Positions 1 to 5,663 of a DNA stretch of 10,859 nucleotides are shown piece after piece; positions within the stretch are counted from its first letter, which is position 1, and each line of letters begins with the position of its first letter. Position numbers and translations under genes: made by a program. Source of the stretch: Erysipelotrichia bacterium (GTDB lineage: Bacteria > Bacillota_I > Bacilli_A > Erysipelotrichales > Erysipelotrichaceae); contig SAAR01000099.1 of the NCBI GenBank assembly GCA_009916335.1, positions 1 to 10,859 of the forward strand, written 5' to 3'. The notes beneath the pieces are model-generated. The model did no database searches. It was not told where the DNA came from and saw only the letters and a list, made by a program, of their open reading frames with translations.

Positions 1-117
1 CAATATCCAAAAGGATTAGAACATTACAAAGACAACTTATTACTAGTGTCCATTAGCTATGATAAACAAAGTAAAGAGCATACTTGTATCATTGAAAAGA
101 ATGTATTATCTGCATAG
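1..117 (+). CDS. C-terminal 38 residues of a truncated gene, possibly an AAA-ATPase-like/PD-(D/E)XK nuclease family protein
   Basis: Frame 1 is open from the first base to a TAG stop at 115..117; the start lies outside the window. The visible tail has a hydrophobic beta-strand-like segment (LLLVSISYD) followed by K-Q-S-K-E-H-T-C-I-I-E. This strand, then 'YDK-x-x-K-x-H-x-C-x-I-E', resembles the end of the abundant Firmicute/Bacteroidetes proteins that join an AAA-ATPase-like domain to a C-terminal PD-(D/E)XK nuclease domain. That recognition is from memory and rests on under 40 residues, so the family is tentative. That it is the end of a real gene is better supported: the reading frame ends just before a strong hairpin terminator and is convergent with nanE. 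No functional link to the downstream genes is apparent. Confidence 0.5.
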   Translation, partial: QYPKGLEHYKDNLLLVSISYDKQSKEHTCIIEKNVLSA

Positions 118-118
118 T

Positions 119-172
119 AAAAAGAAAAGAATCAGCCTCTCCATTTAAAAGAGATGAGATTCTTTTCTTTTA
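119..172. terminator. Bidirectional Rho-independent terminator between convergent genes
   Basis: A perfect 13-bp inverted repeat pairs 121..133 (AAAGAAAAGAATC) with 158..170 (GATTCTTTTCTTT). An inner CTCT/AGAG pair (137..140 with 150..153) can extend the hairpin. The 3' arm is itself T-rich on the plus strand and the 5' arm gives a U-rich tail on the minus strand. It can therefore end both the upstream plus-strand gene and the deoR-nanE unit arriving from the right. Confidence 0.8.
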
Positions 173-191
173 TCTAATATTTATTAAACAC

Positions 192-857
192 TTATTTAAT
201 TACATCAACAAAGCGTTTTGCAATGTTTTGTGGTCTTGTAATCGCACCACCAACAACTGCACAATATGCCCCAGCCTCTAAAACAGCATGTAAATCTTCT
301 GGTGTATTCACTTTTCCTTCGGCAATCACAGGAATCTTTAACGTTGCGACTAATCGCTTTATTAACTCAATGTTTGGTCCATCTACATTCACACTATATG
401 GTGTATAGCCACATAATGTAGTGGATACACAATCAAAACCAATTTTCTCTGCCTCCACACATTCTTCAAAAGTAGAACAATCAGCCATTGTTTCAATTCC
501 ACGTTCTTTAATATATGCCACTAAATCTTCAATCTTTTCACCATGAGGACGTGTTCTATTTGTTGCATCTAATGCAATCATCTCACAACCAACTGCCAAT
601 AATTCATCGACTTCTTTTTTGGTAGGCGTGATATAAATATCGGAATCATCATAATTTCTTTTTACGATACCGATGATTGGCAAATCTGTATTCTTTTTAA
701 TCTCTAAAATATCTGCCATACTCTGTGCTCTAATACCACTCGCTCCAGCTTGTGTTGCCGCTAATGCCATTCTTCCCATAATAAATGGTGAATGCAATGG
801 TTCATCAGGTAATGCCTGACATGAAACAATTAATTTTCCTTTGACTTCTTTTAACAT
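192..857 (-). CDS. nanE: N-acetylmannosamine-6-phosphate 2-epimerase (NanE)
   Basis: NanE interconverts ManNAc-6-P and GlcNAc-6-P in the cytoplasm, the step feeding sialic acid or ManNAc into amino-sugar catabolism. The protein is a 221-residue TIM barrel, the usual length. Family motifs are clear: LIVSCQAL and EPLHSPFIMGRMA near the N-terminus, GIRA (R43), IIGIVKR with K66, ITPT, ALDAT, MADCSTF with D126, CGYTPY, and the C-terminal PVIAEG (E180) and VVGGAITRP phosphate-binding loop. K66 and E180 coincide with the catalytic pair described for the Clostridium perfringens enzyme, so it should be active. The ATG at 857 is chosen because GAGGAG lies seven bases upstream; a TTG at 872 would place that ribosome binding site inside the gene. 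It follows the DeoR gene by 37 bases and is probably cotranscribed. No other sialate genes (nanA, nanK, transporter) are visible, so the physiological substrate is less certain than the family. Confidence 0.93.
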   Translation of the reverse strand: MLKEVKGKLIVSCQALPDEPLHSPFIMGRMALAATQAGASGIRAQSMADILEIKKNTDLPIIGIVKRNYDDSDIYITPTKKEVDELLAVGCEMIALDATNRTRPHGEKIEDLVAYIKERGIETMADCSTFEECVEAEKIGFDCVSTTLCGYTPYSVNVDGPNIELIKRLVATLKIPVIAEGKVNTPEDLHAVLEAGAYCAVVGGAITRPQNIAKRFVDVIK

Positions 858-894
858 CTTTTTGCTCCTCAACTTTCACTATTAATATAACACA

Positions 895-1653
895 TTATAT
901 ATAATTAATCTTTGTTTCTTTTAATTTCTTCTTACTTTTTGTATCAATCTTACTATCTGTAATAATTAAATCAATATCTTGTAACTTTGCAAATTTATAG
1001 TTACCACAAGACGCAAATTTATGTGCGTCCATAACCACATATTTCGTTTTTGCATTGGCAATGGCTGCCGCTTTCACTAAACCATCTTCCAAATCAAACG
1101 TTGTTAGTTGTGAAAAGCTTTCATCAACACCTAATGTACCAATAAAGCAACGATCAAAGTAATGCTGTTTGATTACATTTAGCGTCATAGCTCCAACAAA
1201 ACCATTCAATTCCACATTTACCTTTCCCCCTGTCCCAATCACATTCAATAAAGGATTTTTAGCTAGAATCTGTAAGATTTCAATCATATTCGATACAATG
1301 ATACACGACTTCTTACCAGCTGCAAGTAATTGTGCTAAATAAATATTAGTTGTCGAAATATCTAAAAAGATCGTTTCTTTATCTTCTATTAAATCATAAG
1401 CCTTTTTAGCAATTTCTTTTTTTACTTCTGCATCTTTATCTTTTCTTGCAAACACATCACGAATCAAGGAAGGCGAAGTCGCAATTGCACCACCATACGC
1501 TCTTTTCAAATGCCCTGCTTCTTCTAATTGTTTTAAATCTTTACGAATGCAATCTTCACTAACTAAAAACATTTCACTTAGTTCTTTTACTTTTACTTTT
1601 CCTTCTACTTGTAATTTATATAAAATTTGTTCATGTCGCTCCCTTGTGAACAT
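895..1653 (-). CDS. DeoR/GlpR-family transcriptional regulator
   Basis: A 252-residue cytoplasmic repressor-type protein, normal length for the family. The N-terminal winged helix-turn-helix spans about residues 4-57 with the DeoR signature: R-E-R-H-E-Q-I-L, VKVKELSEMF, VSEDCIRKDLKQLEEAG and LKRAYGGA. The C-terminal DeoR_C sensor domain (about 75-235) has the sugar-phosphate-isomerase-like fold motifs: IFLDISTT (usually SGTT), VSN, GTGGK, FIGTLGVDE, VMDAHKF and LIITD. Members typically bind a phosphorylated sugar that relieves repression. The ATG at 1653 has a strong GGAGGTG site at 1658..1664. The gene is divergent from the pflD operon across 144 bp and sits upstream of nanE. This placement suggests it represses the radical-enzyme operon and itself, with a phosphosugar such as an anhydrohexitol phosphate or 1-deoxyfructose-6-phosphate as inducer; the effector is inference. 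Confidence 0.92.
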   Translation of the reverse strand: MFTRERHEQILYKLQVEGKVKVKELSEMFLVSEDCIRKDLKQLEEAGHLKRAYGGAIATSPSLIRDVFARKDKDAEVKKEIAKKAYDLIEDKETIFLDISTTNIYLAQLLAAGKKSCIIVSNMIEILQILAKNPLLNVIGTGGKVNVELNGFVGAMTLNVIKQHYFDRCFIGTLGVDESFSQLTTFDLEDGLVKAAAIANAKTKYVVMDAHKFASCGNYKFAKLQDIDLIITDSKIDTKSKKKLKETKINYI

Positions 1654-1678
1654 AAAACACCTCCATTACGTCTATTAC

Positions 1679-1700
1679 TATTTCTATTATACACGAAATA
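1679..1700. promoter_or_regulatory. Candidate operator: inverted repeat centred on the deoR -10 box
   Basis: TATTTC at 1679..1684 and GAAATA at 1695..1700 form perfect 6-bp inverted arms separated by 10 bp. The symmetry axis falls on the deoR -10 hexamer. A dimeric DeoR-type regulator bound here would occlude RNA polymerase, giving autoregulation. The short arms and AT-rich background mean chance cannot be excluded. Confidence 0.35.
1686..1691 (-). promoter_or_regulatory. Consensus -10 box of the deoR-nanE promoter
   Basis: On the minus strand this reads TATAAT, a perfect sigma-A -10 hexamer, about 33 bases upstream of the regulator's start codon. The best -35 at 17-bp spacing is poor (TTCTTA), suggesting a weak or regulated promoter. 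The box sits exactly at the centre of an inverted repeat (1679..1700). Confidence 0.6.
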
Positions 1701-1730
1701 ATAAAAAATAAGAAGAAACAATAAAAAATA
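1700..1730. repeat. Direct repeat AATAAAAAATA x2 in the divergent promoter region
   Basis: The 11-mer AATAAAAAATA occurs at 1700..1710 and again at 1720..1730, exactly 20 bp apart, which is about two helical turns. It lies between the two divergent promoters. Same-face tandem sites are plausible for a multimeric regulator of the DeoR family, or it may be an A-tract upstream element. Low complexity weakens the case. Confidence 0.3.
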
Positions 1731-1741
1731 TGATTTTTCTA

Positions 1742-1770
1742 TTGAAAAGTAATAATAAATAAGATAAAAT
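1742..1770 (+). promoter_or_regulatory. Sigma-A promoter of the pflD-pflC-fsa operon
   Basis: TTGAAA at 1742..1747 and TAAAAT at 1765..1770 are separated by exactly 17 bp; each hexamer differs from consensus at one position. An AAAGGA ribosome binding site (1784..1789) lies eight bases before the ATG at 1798. This is the only good promoter upstream of the three-gene operon and leaves a 5' leader of about 20 bases, too short for a riboswitch. Confidence 0.7.
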
Positions 1771-1797
1771 AATAACGAATAAGAAAGGATATTTACT

Positions 1798-4080
1798 ATG
1801 CTATCAAAAAGAACACAACGTATTAAAGATTCATTATTTGCTAAAGAACGAGTCGTATCACTAGAAAGGGCAATCTTGTATACAGAAAGCTTTAAAACAA
1901 GTGAAGGCGAAGATATTTTAATAAGACGAGCAAAAGCTTTGAAACACATTTTAGAAAATCATAAAATCGTGATTGATGACGATGATTTACTTGTTGGTAA
2001 TCGTAGTGAATTTGCAAGAAGTGGTGTTATTTCACCTGAAATGTCTCCTTATTGGATTTTAGATGAACTTGATATGTTTGCCACAAGAGATCAAGATAAA
2101 TTTCAGATAAGCGAAAAAGATAAACAATACTATCGTGAAAAATTATATCCTTATTGGGCAGGTAAATCCTTAAAAGATTATTATAACGAACACGTTAGCG
2201 AAAATGTTAAAGACGCTGTGAAAACAAAAGTGATTGCCATTAATCAAACTGATAAAGGACAAGGACATATCATTCCTGACTATCCATTATTATTGACAAA
2301 TGGATTGCAAGCATTATTAGATGATGTAAACAAAAAACATAAACAAGAGCCAAGCAATGTATTTTATCAAGCAAGCAAGATTACTTTAGAAGCAGCGATT
2401 CAATATATCTCACGCTATGCAAGTGAAGTACATAAAAAAATAGAACACTGCACTAATGAAACACGCAAACAAGAGTTATTAGTTTTAGAGCAAATCTTAA
2501 ATAAAATTGCTTATCATAAACCTGATAGCTTTTATGAAGCAGTTCAGTTGTTTTGGCTAAGTTGTGTAATTTTCCAACATGAATCAAATGCAAGTTCTAT
2601 TTCCGTAGGTCGCTTTGATCAATATATGTATCCTTTCTATCAAAAAGAAAAGGCGAATACAGCTTTCATAAAAGAGTTATTAGATTGTTTATATTTAAAA
2701 TTTAATTCAATTGTGGCGATTAGAAGTAGTGAAAGTGCTAAATTCTTTGCTGGTTTTCCAATTGGTTACACTTTAATGGTTGGTGGAGTGGATAAAGATG
2801 GTAGAGATGCAAGCAATGAATTTAGTGAGTATTTATTACAATTACACAAAGACATACAATTACCTCAACCAAATTTAAGTGTACGAGTAAATGAAACAAC
2901 GCCTTACTCTTTATTAAAAGAAGCAGCAAAAACCATTCGCTTAGGGAATGGTTTACCACAAATATTCAATGATGAAGCAAATATTTTAGCTTATGTGAAT
3001 CGTGGTGTTGATTTACACGATGCACGAGATTATGCTGTTGTTGGTTGTGTGGAATTAAGCATTCCTGCAAAAACTTATGGATTGCACGATATTGCAATGT
3101 TTAATCTATTAAAATGTATGGAAATCACAATGTATGAAAATCCTGATGGTTTCCCTACTTATGAATCTTTCAATCAAGCAATTAAAGATAATATTGCCCA
3201 TTATATTCAATATATGGTAGAGGGTAGTAATACATGTGATATAGCACATAAGATGTGTGCTCCTACTCCTTTCTTATCTACTTTTATTGATGGTTGTTTG
3301 ACAAAAGGGGCAGATGTTACAAATGGTGGTGCAAAATATAATTTCTCTGGAGTACAAGGTATTGGTTGTCCTAATTTAAGTGATTCTTTATATGTTGTTA
3401 AAAAAGCAGTTTATGAAGAACATAAAATAAGTTATCAAGAATTATTAACAATTTTAAAAAACAATTGGCAAGGAAACGAAGTATTACGCCAATACTTCAT
3501 CAACAAATATCATAAATATGGTAATGATTATGATGAAGTTGATTTATTAGGTGCTGATTTACTATCGTTCTATGGTGATGAAGTGGCTAAATACAAAAAT
3601 GCTAGAGGAGGTATCTTTCATCCTGGGTCCTATACAGTAAGTGCTCATATTCCTTTAGGAGAAGGTGTGGGAGCAAGTGCAGATGGAAGAAAAGCTAAAG
3701 AACAATTAGCAGATGGTGGTTTATCACCAATGGTTGGTAGAGATAAAAATGGTCCTAGTGCTAGTTTAAAAAGTGTTTCTAAATTAGATAATATCTTAAA
3801 TTCAAATGGTAGCTTATTAAATGTGAAATTTTCCCCATCAACATTAGCTAGTGATACTGGTTTAGATAAATTAGTTGCCTATTTGCGTAGCTTTTCAAGA
3901 TTGAAATTACAACACATTCAATTCAATGTAGTGGATAAAGCAACTTTATTAGATGCACAAGCTCACCCTGAAAAACACAAAGATTTAGTTGTGCGTGTCG
4001 CTGGATATAGTGCTATGTTTGTAGAATTAAGCAAAGCTATTCAAGATGATATTATTAATCGAAGCGAGCATACCTTATGA
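1798..4080 (+). CDS. pflD: PflD-type glycyl radical enzyme, predicted 1,5-anhydrohexitol-6-phosphate (anhydromannitol-6-P) lyase
   Basis: This 760-residue protein is a glycyl radical enzyme (PFL-like 10-stranded barrel). The C-terminal radical loop VVRVAGYSA carries the radical glycine at G736. The active-site loop DYAVVGCVELSIP holds the thiyl cysteine C417 and the C-x-E glutamate E419. Pyruvate formate-lyase has two adjacent cysteines there, so this is not a formate acetyltransferase despite likely automatic naming. From memory it matches E. coli PflD along its whole length: INQTDKGQGHII, ESNASS-S-GRFDQYM, GCVELSIP-TYGLHDIAMFN, YNFSGVQGIG, PGSYTVSAH and LLNVKF. It lacks YbiW's GCIETAVGG. 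Length also fits PflD (765 aa). PflD is reported to cleave 1,5-anhydromannitol-6-phosphate to 1-deoxyfructose-6-phosphate, which fits the aldolase two genes downstream. Its stop overlaps the activase start by four bases (ATGA). The cytoplasmic enzyme needs radical installation and is oxygen-sensitive. The family is certain; the substrate is inferred by orthology. Confidence 0.88.
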   Translation: MLSKRTQRIKDSLFAKERVVSLERAILYTESFKTSEGEDILIRRAKALKHILENHKIVIDDDDLLVGNRSEFARSGVISPEMSPYWILDELDMFATRDQDKFQISEKDKQYYREKLYPYWAGKSLKDYYNEHVSENVKDAVKTKVIAINQTDKGQGHIIPDYPLLLTNGLQALLDDVNKKHKQEPSNVFYQASKITLEAAIQYISRYASEVHKKIEHCTNETRKQELLVLEQILNKIAYHKPDSFYEAVQLFWLSCVIFQHESNASSISVGRFDQYMYPFYQKEKANTAFIKELLDCLYLKFNSIVAIRSSESAKFFAGFPIGYTLMVGGVDKDGRDASNEFSEYLLQLHKDIQLPQPNLSVRVNETTPYSLLKEAAKTIRLGNGLPQIFNDEANILAYVNRGVDLHDARDYAVVGCVELSIPAKTYGLHDIAMFNLLKCMEITMYENPDGFPTYESFNQAIKDNIAHYIQYMVEGSNTCDIAHKMCAPTPFLSTFIDGCLTKGADVTNGGAKYNFSGVQGIGCPNLSDSLYVVKKAVYEEHKISYQELLTILKNNWQGNEVLRQYFINKYHKYGNDYDEVDLLGADLLSFYGDEVAKYKNARGGIFHPGSYTVSAHIPLGEGVGASADGRKAKEQLADGGLSPMVGRDKNGPSASLKSVSKLDNILNSNGSLLNVKFSPSTLASDTGLDKLVAYLRSFSRLKLQHIQFNVVDKATLLDAQAHPEKHKDLVVRVAGYSAMFVELSKAIQDDIINRSEHTL

Positions 4081-4922
4081 TGAAAGAAGCATGTATTTTC
4101 AATATTCAACGCTATTCTTTACATGATGGTGGTGGTATTCGTAGTATTGTCTTTTTCAAAGGGTGTCCTTTTACTTGCCCTTGGTGTTGTAACCCTGAAT
4201 CATTGAGTATGAAACCCCAGCTTTTCTACAAAGAAAGTTTGTGTATGAATTGCTCAAAAAAAGTCAATGGCTTATGTAATAATGATCCCCTTGATTGTCC
4301 AACAGGGGCAAAAGAAATCATAGGTAAATGGCAAAGTGTAGAAGAAGTTTATGATGTAATTAAACGTGATCAAGCCTTTTATGAAACAAGTGGTGGTGGC
4401 ATTACTTTATCAGGTGGTGAATGTTTATTACAAATTGATTTTGCCATTGATTTATTAAAACGCTGTAAAGAAAATCACATTCATACAGCAATAGAAAGCA
4501 CCCTTGCATTAAAAGTAGACCGACTTGCTGAGTTGGTGCAACTAGTTGATGTTTTCTTAGTCGATTTTAAAATCATGGATCATCAAAAAAGTAAAGAAAT
4601 TTTAAATCTTGATGTATCTGTTATGCTAAATAATGTAAAATGGATATTAGAACATGGTGGACATGTGATCGCTCGTATTCCACTCATTCCTCAATATAGT
4701 GCAACAAGCGAAAATATTGAGGAAATGATTACGCAATTAAAACAATTGCAATTAAAAGAAGTGCATCTACTTCCTTTCCATCAACTAGGGGAAAGTAAAT
4801 ATAAATCAATACAAAAACAATATACTTGTCATGATTTAAAACCACTGCGTGAAAAAGAAGTAGAAATGATTGAACAAAGGTTCAAAAAGGAAGGTTTCAA
4901 GTGTGTCATTAATGGCAATTAG
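4077..4922 (+). CDS. pflC: Radical-SAM glycyl radical enzyme activase (PflC-like)
   Basis: This enzyme uses S-adenosylmethionine and a [4Fe-4S] cluster to abstract hydrogen from the radical glycine of the upstream enzyme. The 281-residue protein begins IFNIQRYSLHDGGGIRSIVFFKG. It then has the cluster motif C30-x3-C34-x2-C37, with an extra cysteine at 38 before NPES. The SAM-binding SGGE is at 112-115, followed by HTAIES and late motifs IARIPLIPQY and EVHLLPFHQLGESKY. The insertion after the radical-SAM motif has only four cysteines (C56, C59, C67, C74, then P-T-G-A). This suits one auxiliary cluster rather than the two ferredoxin-like clusters of many activases. The usual DGPGIRT is DGGGIRS here. 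Its ATG overlaps the pflD TGA by four bases, indicating translational coupling; a second ATG follows immediately. Confidence 0.92.
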   Translation: MMKEACIFNIQRYSLHDGGGIRSIVFFKGCPFTCPWCCNPESLSMKPQLFYKESLCMNCSKKVNGLCNNDPLDCPTGAKEIIGKWQSVEEVYDVIKRDQAFYETSGGGITLSGGECLLQIDFAIDLLKRCKENHIHTAIESTLALKVDRLAELVQLVDVFLVDFKIMDHQKSKEILNLDVSVMLNNVKWILEHGGHVIARIPLIPQYSATSENIEEMITQLKQLQLKEVHLLPFHQLGESKYKSIQKQYTCHDLKPLREKEVEMIEQRFKKEGFKCVINGN

Positions 4923-4934
4923 GAGGATAAAATG

Positions 4935-5600
4935 ATGGAACTTATTTTAGATACTGCTGATGTAAAAGCAATTAAAGAATTAAATGAACTATTAACAATT
5001 GAAGGGGTTACGACAAATCCAACCATTATCACAAAGAGTAATAAAACATTCGATGTGGTAGTTAAAGAAATCATTGATGTATTAAATGAAGATCAAAAAT
5101 TATTCATTCAAGCAGTTTCTACTACTTGTGATGAAATTGTGGAAGAAGCAAAATATATTCACTCATTAAGAGAAAAAAACATGTATGTAAAAATTCCTGT
5201 TACACATGAAGGATTAAAAGCCATTAAAAAATGTAAAGCACTAGGGTTAAATGTATTGGCAACTGCTATTTATAGTGCAGATCAAGCATTTCTAGCAGCA
5301 TTAAATGGTGCTGATTACTTAGCTCCTTATGTAAACCGTATGGATAACTATGGTGATGGTGTAGGTAATGTAAAAGATTTAATTCAGATGATAAAAGTGC
5401 ATAACATGAATACTAAAATTATTGCTGCTTCTTTTAAAAACACAAGACAGGTGCATGAATTAATTAGTGCAGGCATTCAATCTGTAACTGTTCCTGCTGA
5501 TATTGCCTATGCAATGATCAACCACCCTGGTACACAAATTGCAGTAGATGAATTTAGTCATAACTGGCAACAGGCATATGGAAAAACAACATTAAGATAA
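4935..5600 (+). CDS. fsa: Fructose-6-phosphate aldolase (FSA)-type class I aldolase of the transaldolase family
   Basis: The 221-residue protein has the length of E. coli FsaA/FsaB (220) and the decameric small-transaldolase fold. Visible motifs are ELILDTADV, EGVTTNPTII, the Schiff-base lysine K86 in VKIPVT, LATAIY (T110), APYVNRMD, AASFKNTRQ and TVPADIA. Q59 (LFIQA) and Y132 (APY) occupy the positions that separate true FSA enzymes from transaldolases, which carry Glu and Phe. It should therefore cleave fructose-6-phosphate-like ketoses with dihydroxyacetone or hydroxyacetone as donor product. In this operon the likely substrate is 1-deoxyfructose-6-phosphate, giving glyceraldehyde-3-phosphate and hydroxyacetone. 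AGGAGG at 4921..4926 overlaps the pflC stop. Of two tandem ATGs (4932, 4935), the second has 8-base spacing and matches the FsaA N-terminus, so it is preferred. Terminal gene of the operon. Confidence 0.9.
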   Translation: MELILDTADVKAIKELNELLTIEGVTTNPTIITKSNKTFDVVVKEIIDVLNEDQKLFIQAVSTTCDEIVEEAKYIHSLREKNMYVKIPVTHEGLKAIKKCKALGLNVLATAIYSADQAFLAALNGADYLAPYVNRMDNYGDGVGNVKDLIQMIKVHNMNTKIIAASFKNTRQVHELISAGIQSVTVPADIAYAMINHPGTQIAVDEFSHNWQQAYGKTTLR

Positions 5601-5606
5601 GCAAAC

Positions 5607-5653
5607 AAAAGATGAAACTACCCTTTATACAAAATGATAGTTTCATCTTTTTC
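5607..5653. terminator. Bidirectional terminator between fsa and the response-regulator gene
   Basis: A perfect 13-bp inverted repeat pairs 5608..5620 (AAAGATGAAACTA) with 5638..5650 (TAGTTTCATCTTT), loop 17 bases. A T-run (5648..5652) follows on the plus strand and A-rich sequence gives a U-rich tail on the minus strand. It closes both converging operons. Confidence 0.85.
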
Positions 5654-5663
5654 AATATCACGA

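Noticed and set aside
192..857. NanE as an epimerase interconverting anhydromannitol-6-P and anhydroglucitol-6-P
   Set aside because: C2 epimerisation by NanE depends on acidification by C1 at aldehyde/hemiacetal level; 1,5-anhydrohexitols lack it, so the idea is chemically unlikely.
858..872. TTG start for nanE at 872
   Set aside because: It would put the GAGGAG ribosome binding site inside the gene; the ATG at 857 has ideal spacing and gives catalytic-residue numbering (K66, E180) identical to C. perfringens NanE.
1771..1797. Riboswitch or attenuator in the operon leader
   Set aside because: The leader after the -10 box is about 20 bases, too short for any structured element.
1605..1949. 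114-codon minus-strand open frame across the divergent promoter
   Set aside because: It overlaps both flanking genes and the promoters, and its aromatic/Leu-rich translation is typical of AT-rich noncoding sequence.
1798..4080. Pyruvate formate-lyase (formate C-acetyltransferase)
   Set aside because: The active site has Cys-x-Glu instead of adjacent cysteines, and the genomic partner is an FSA aldolase.
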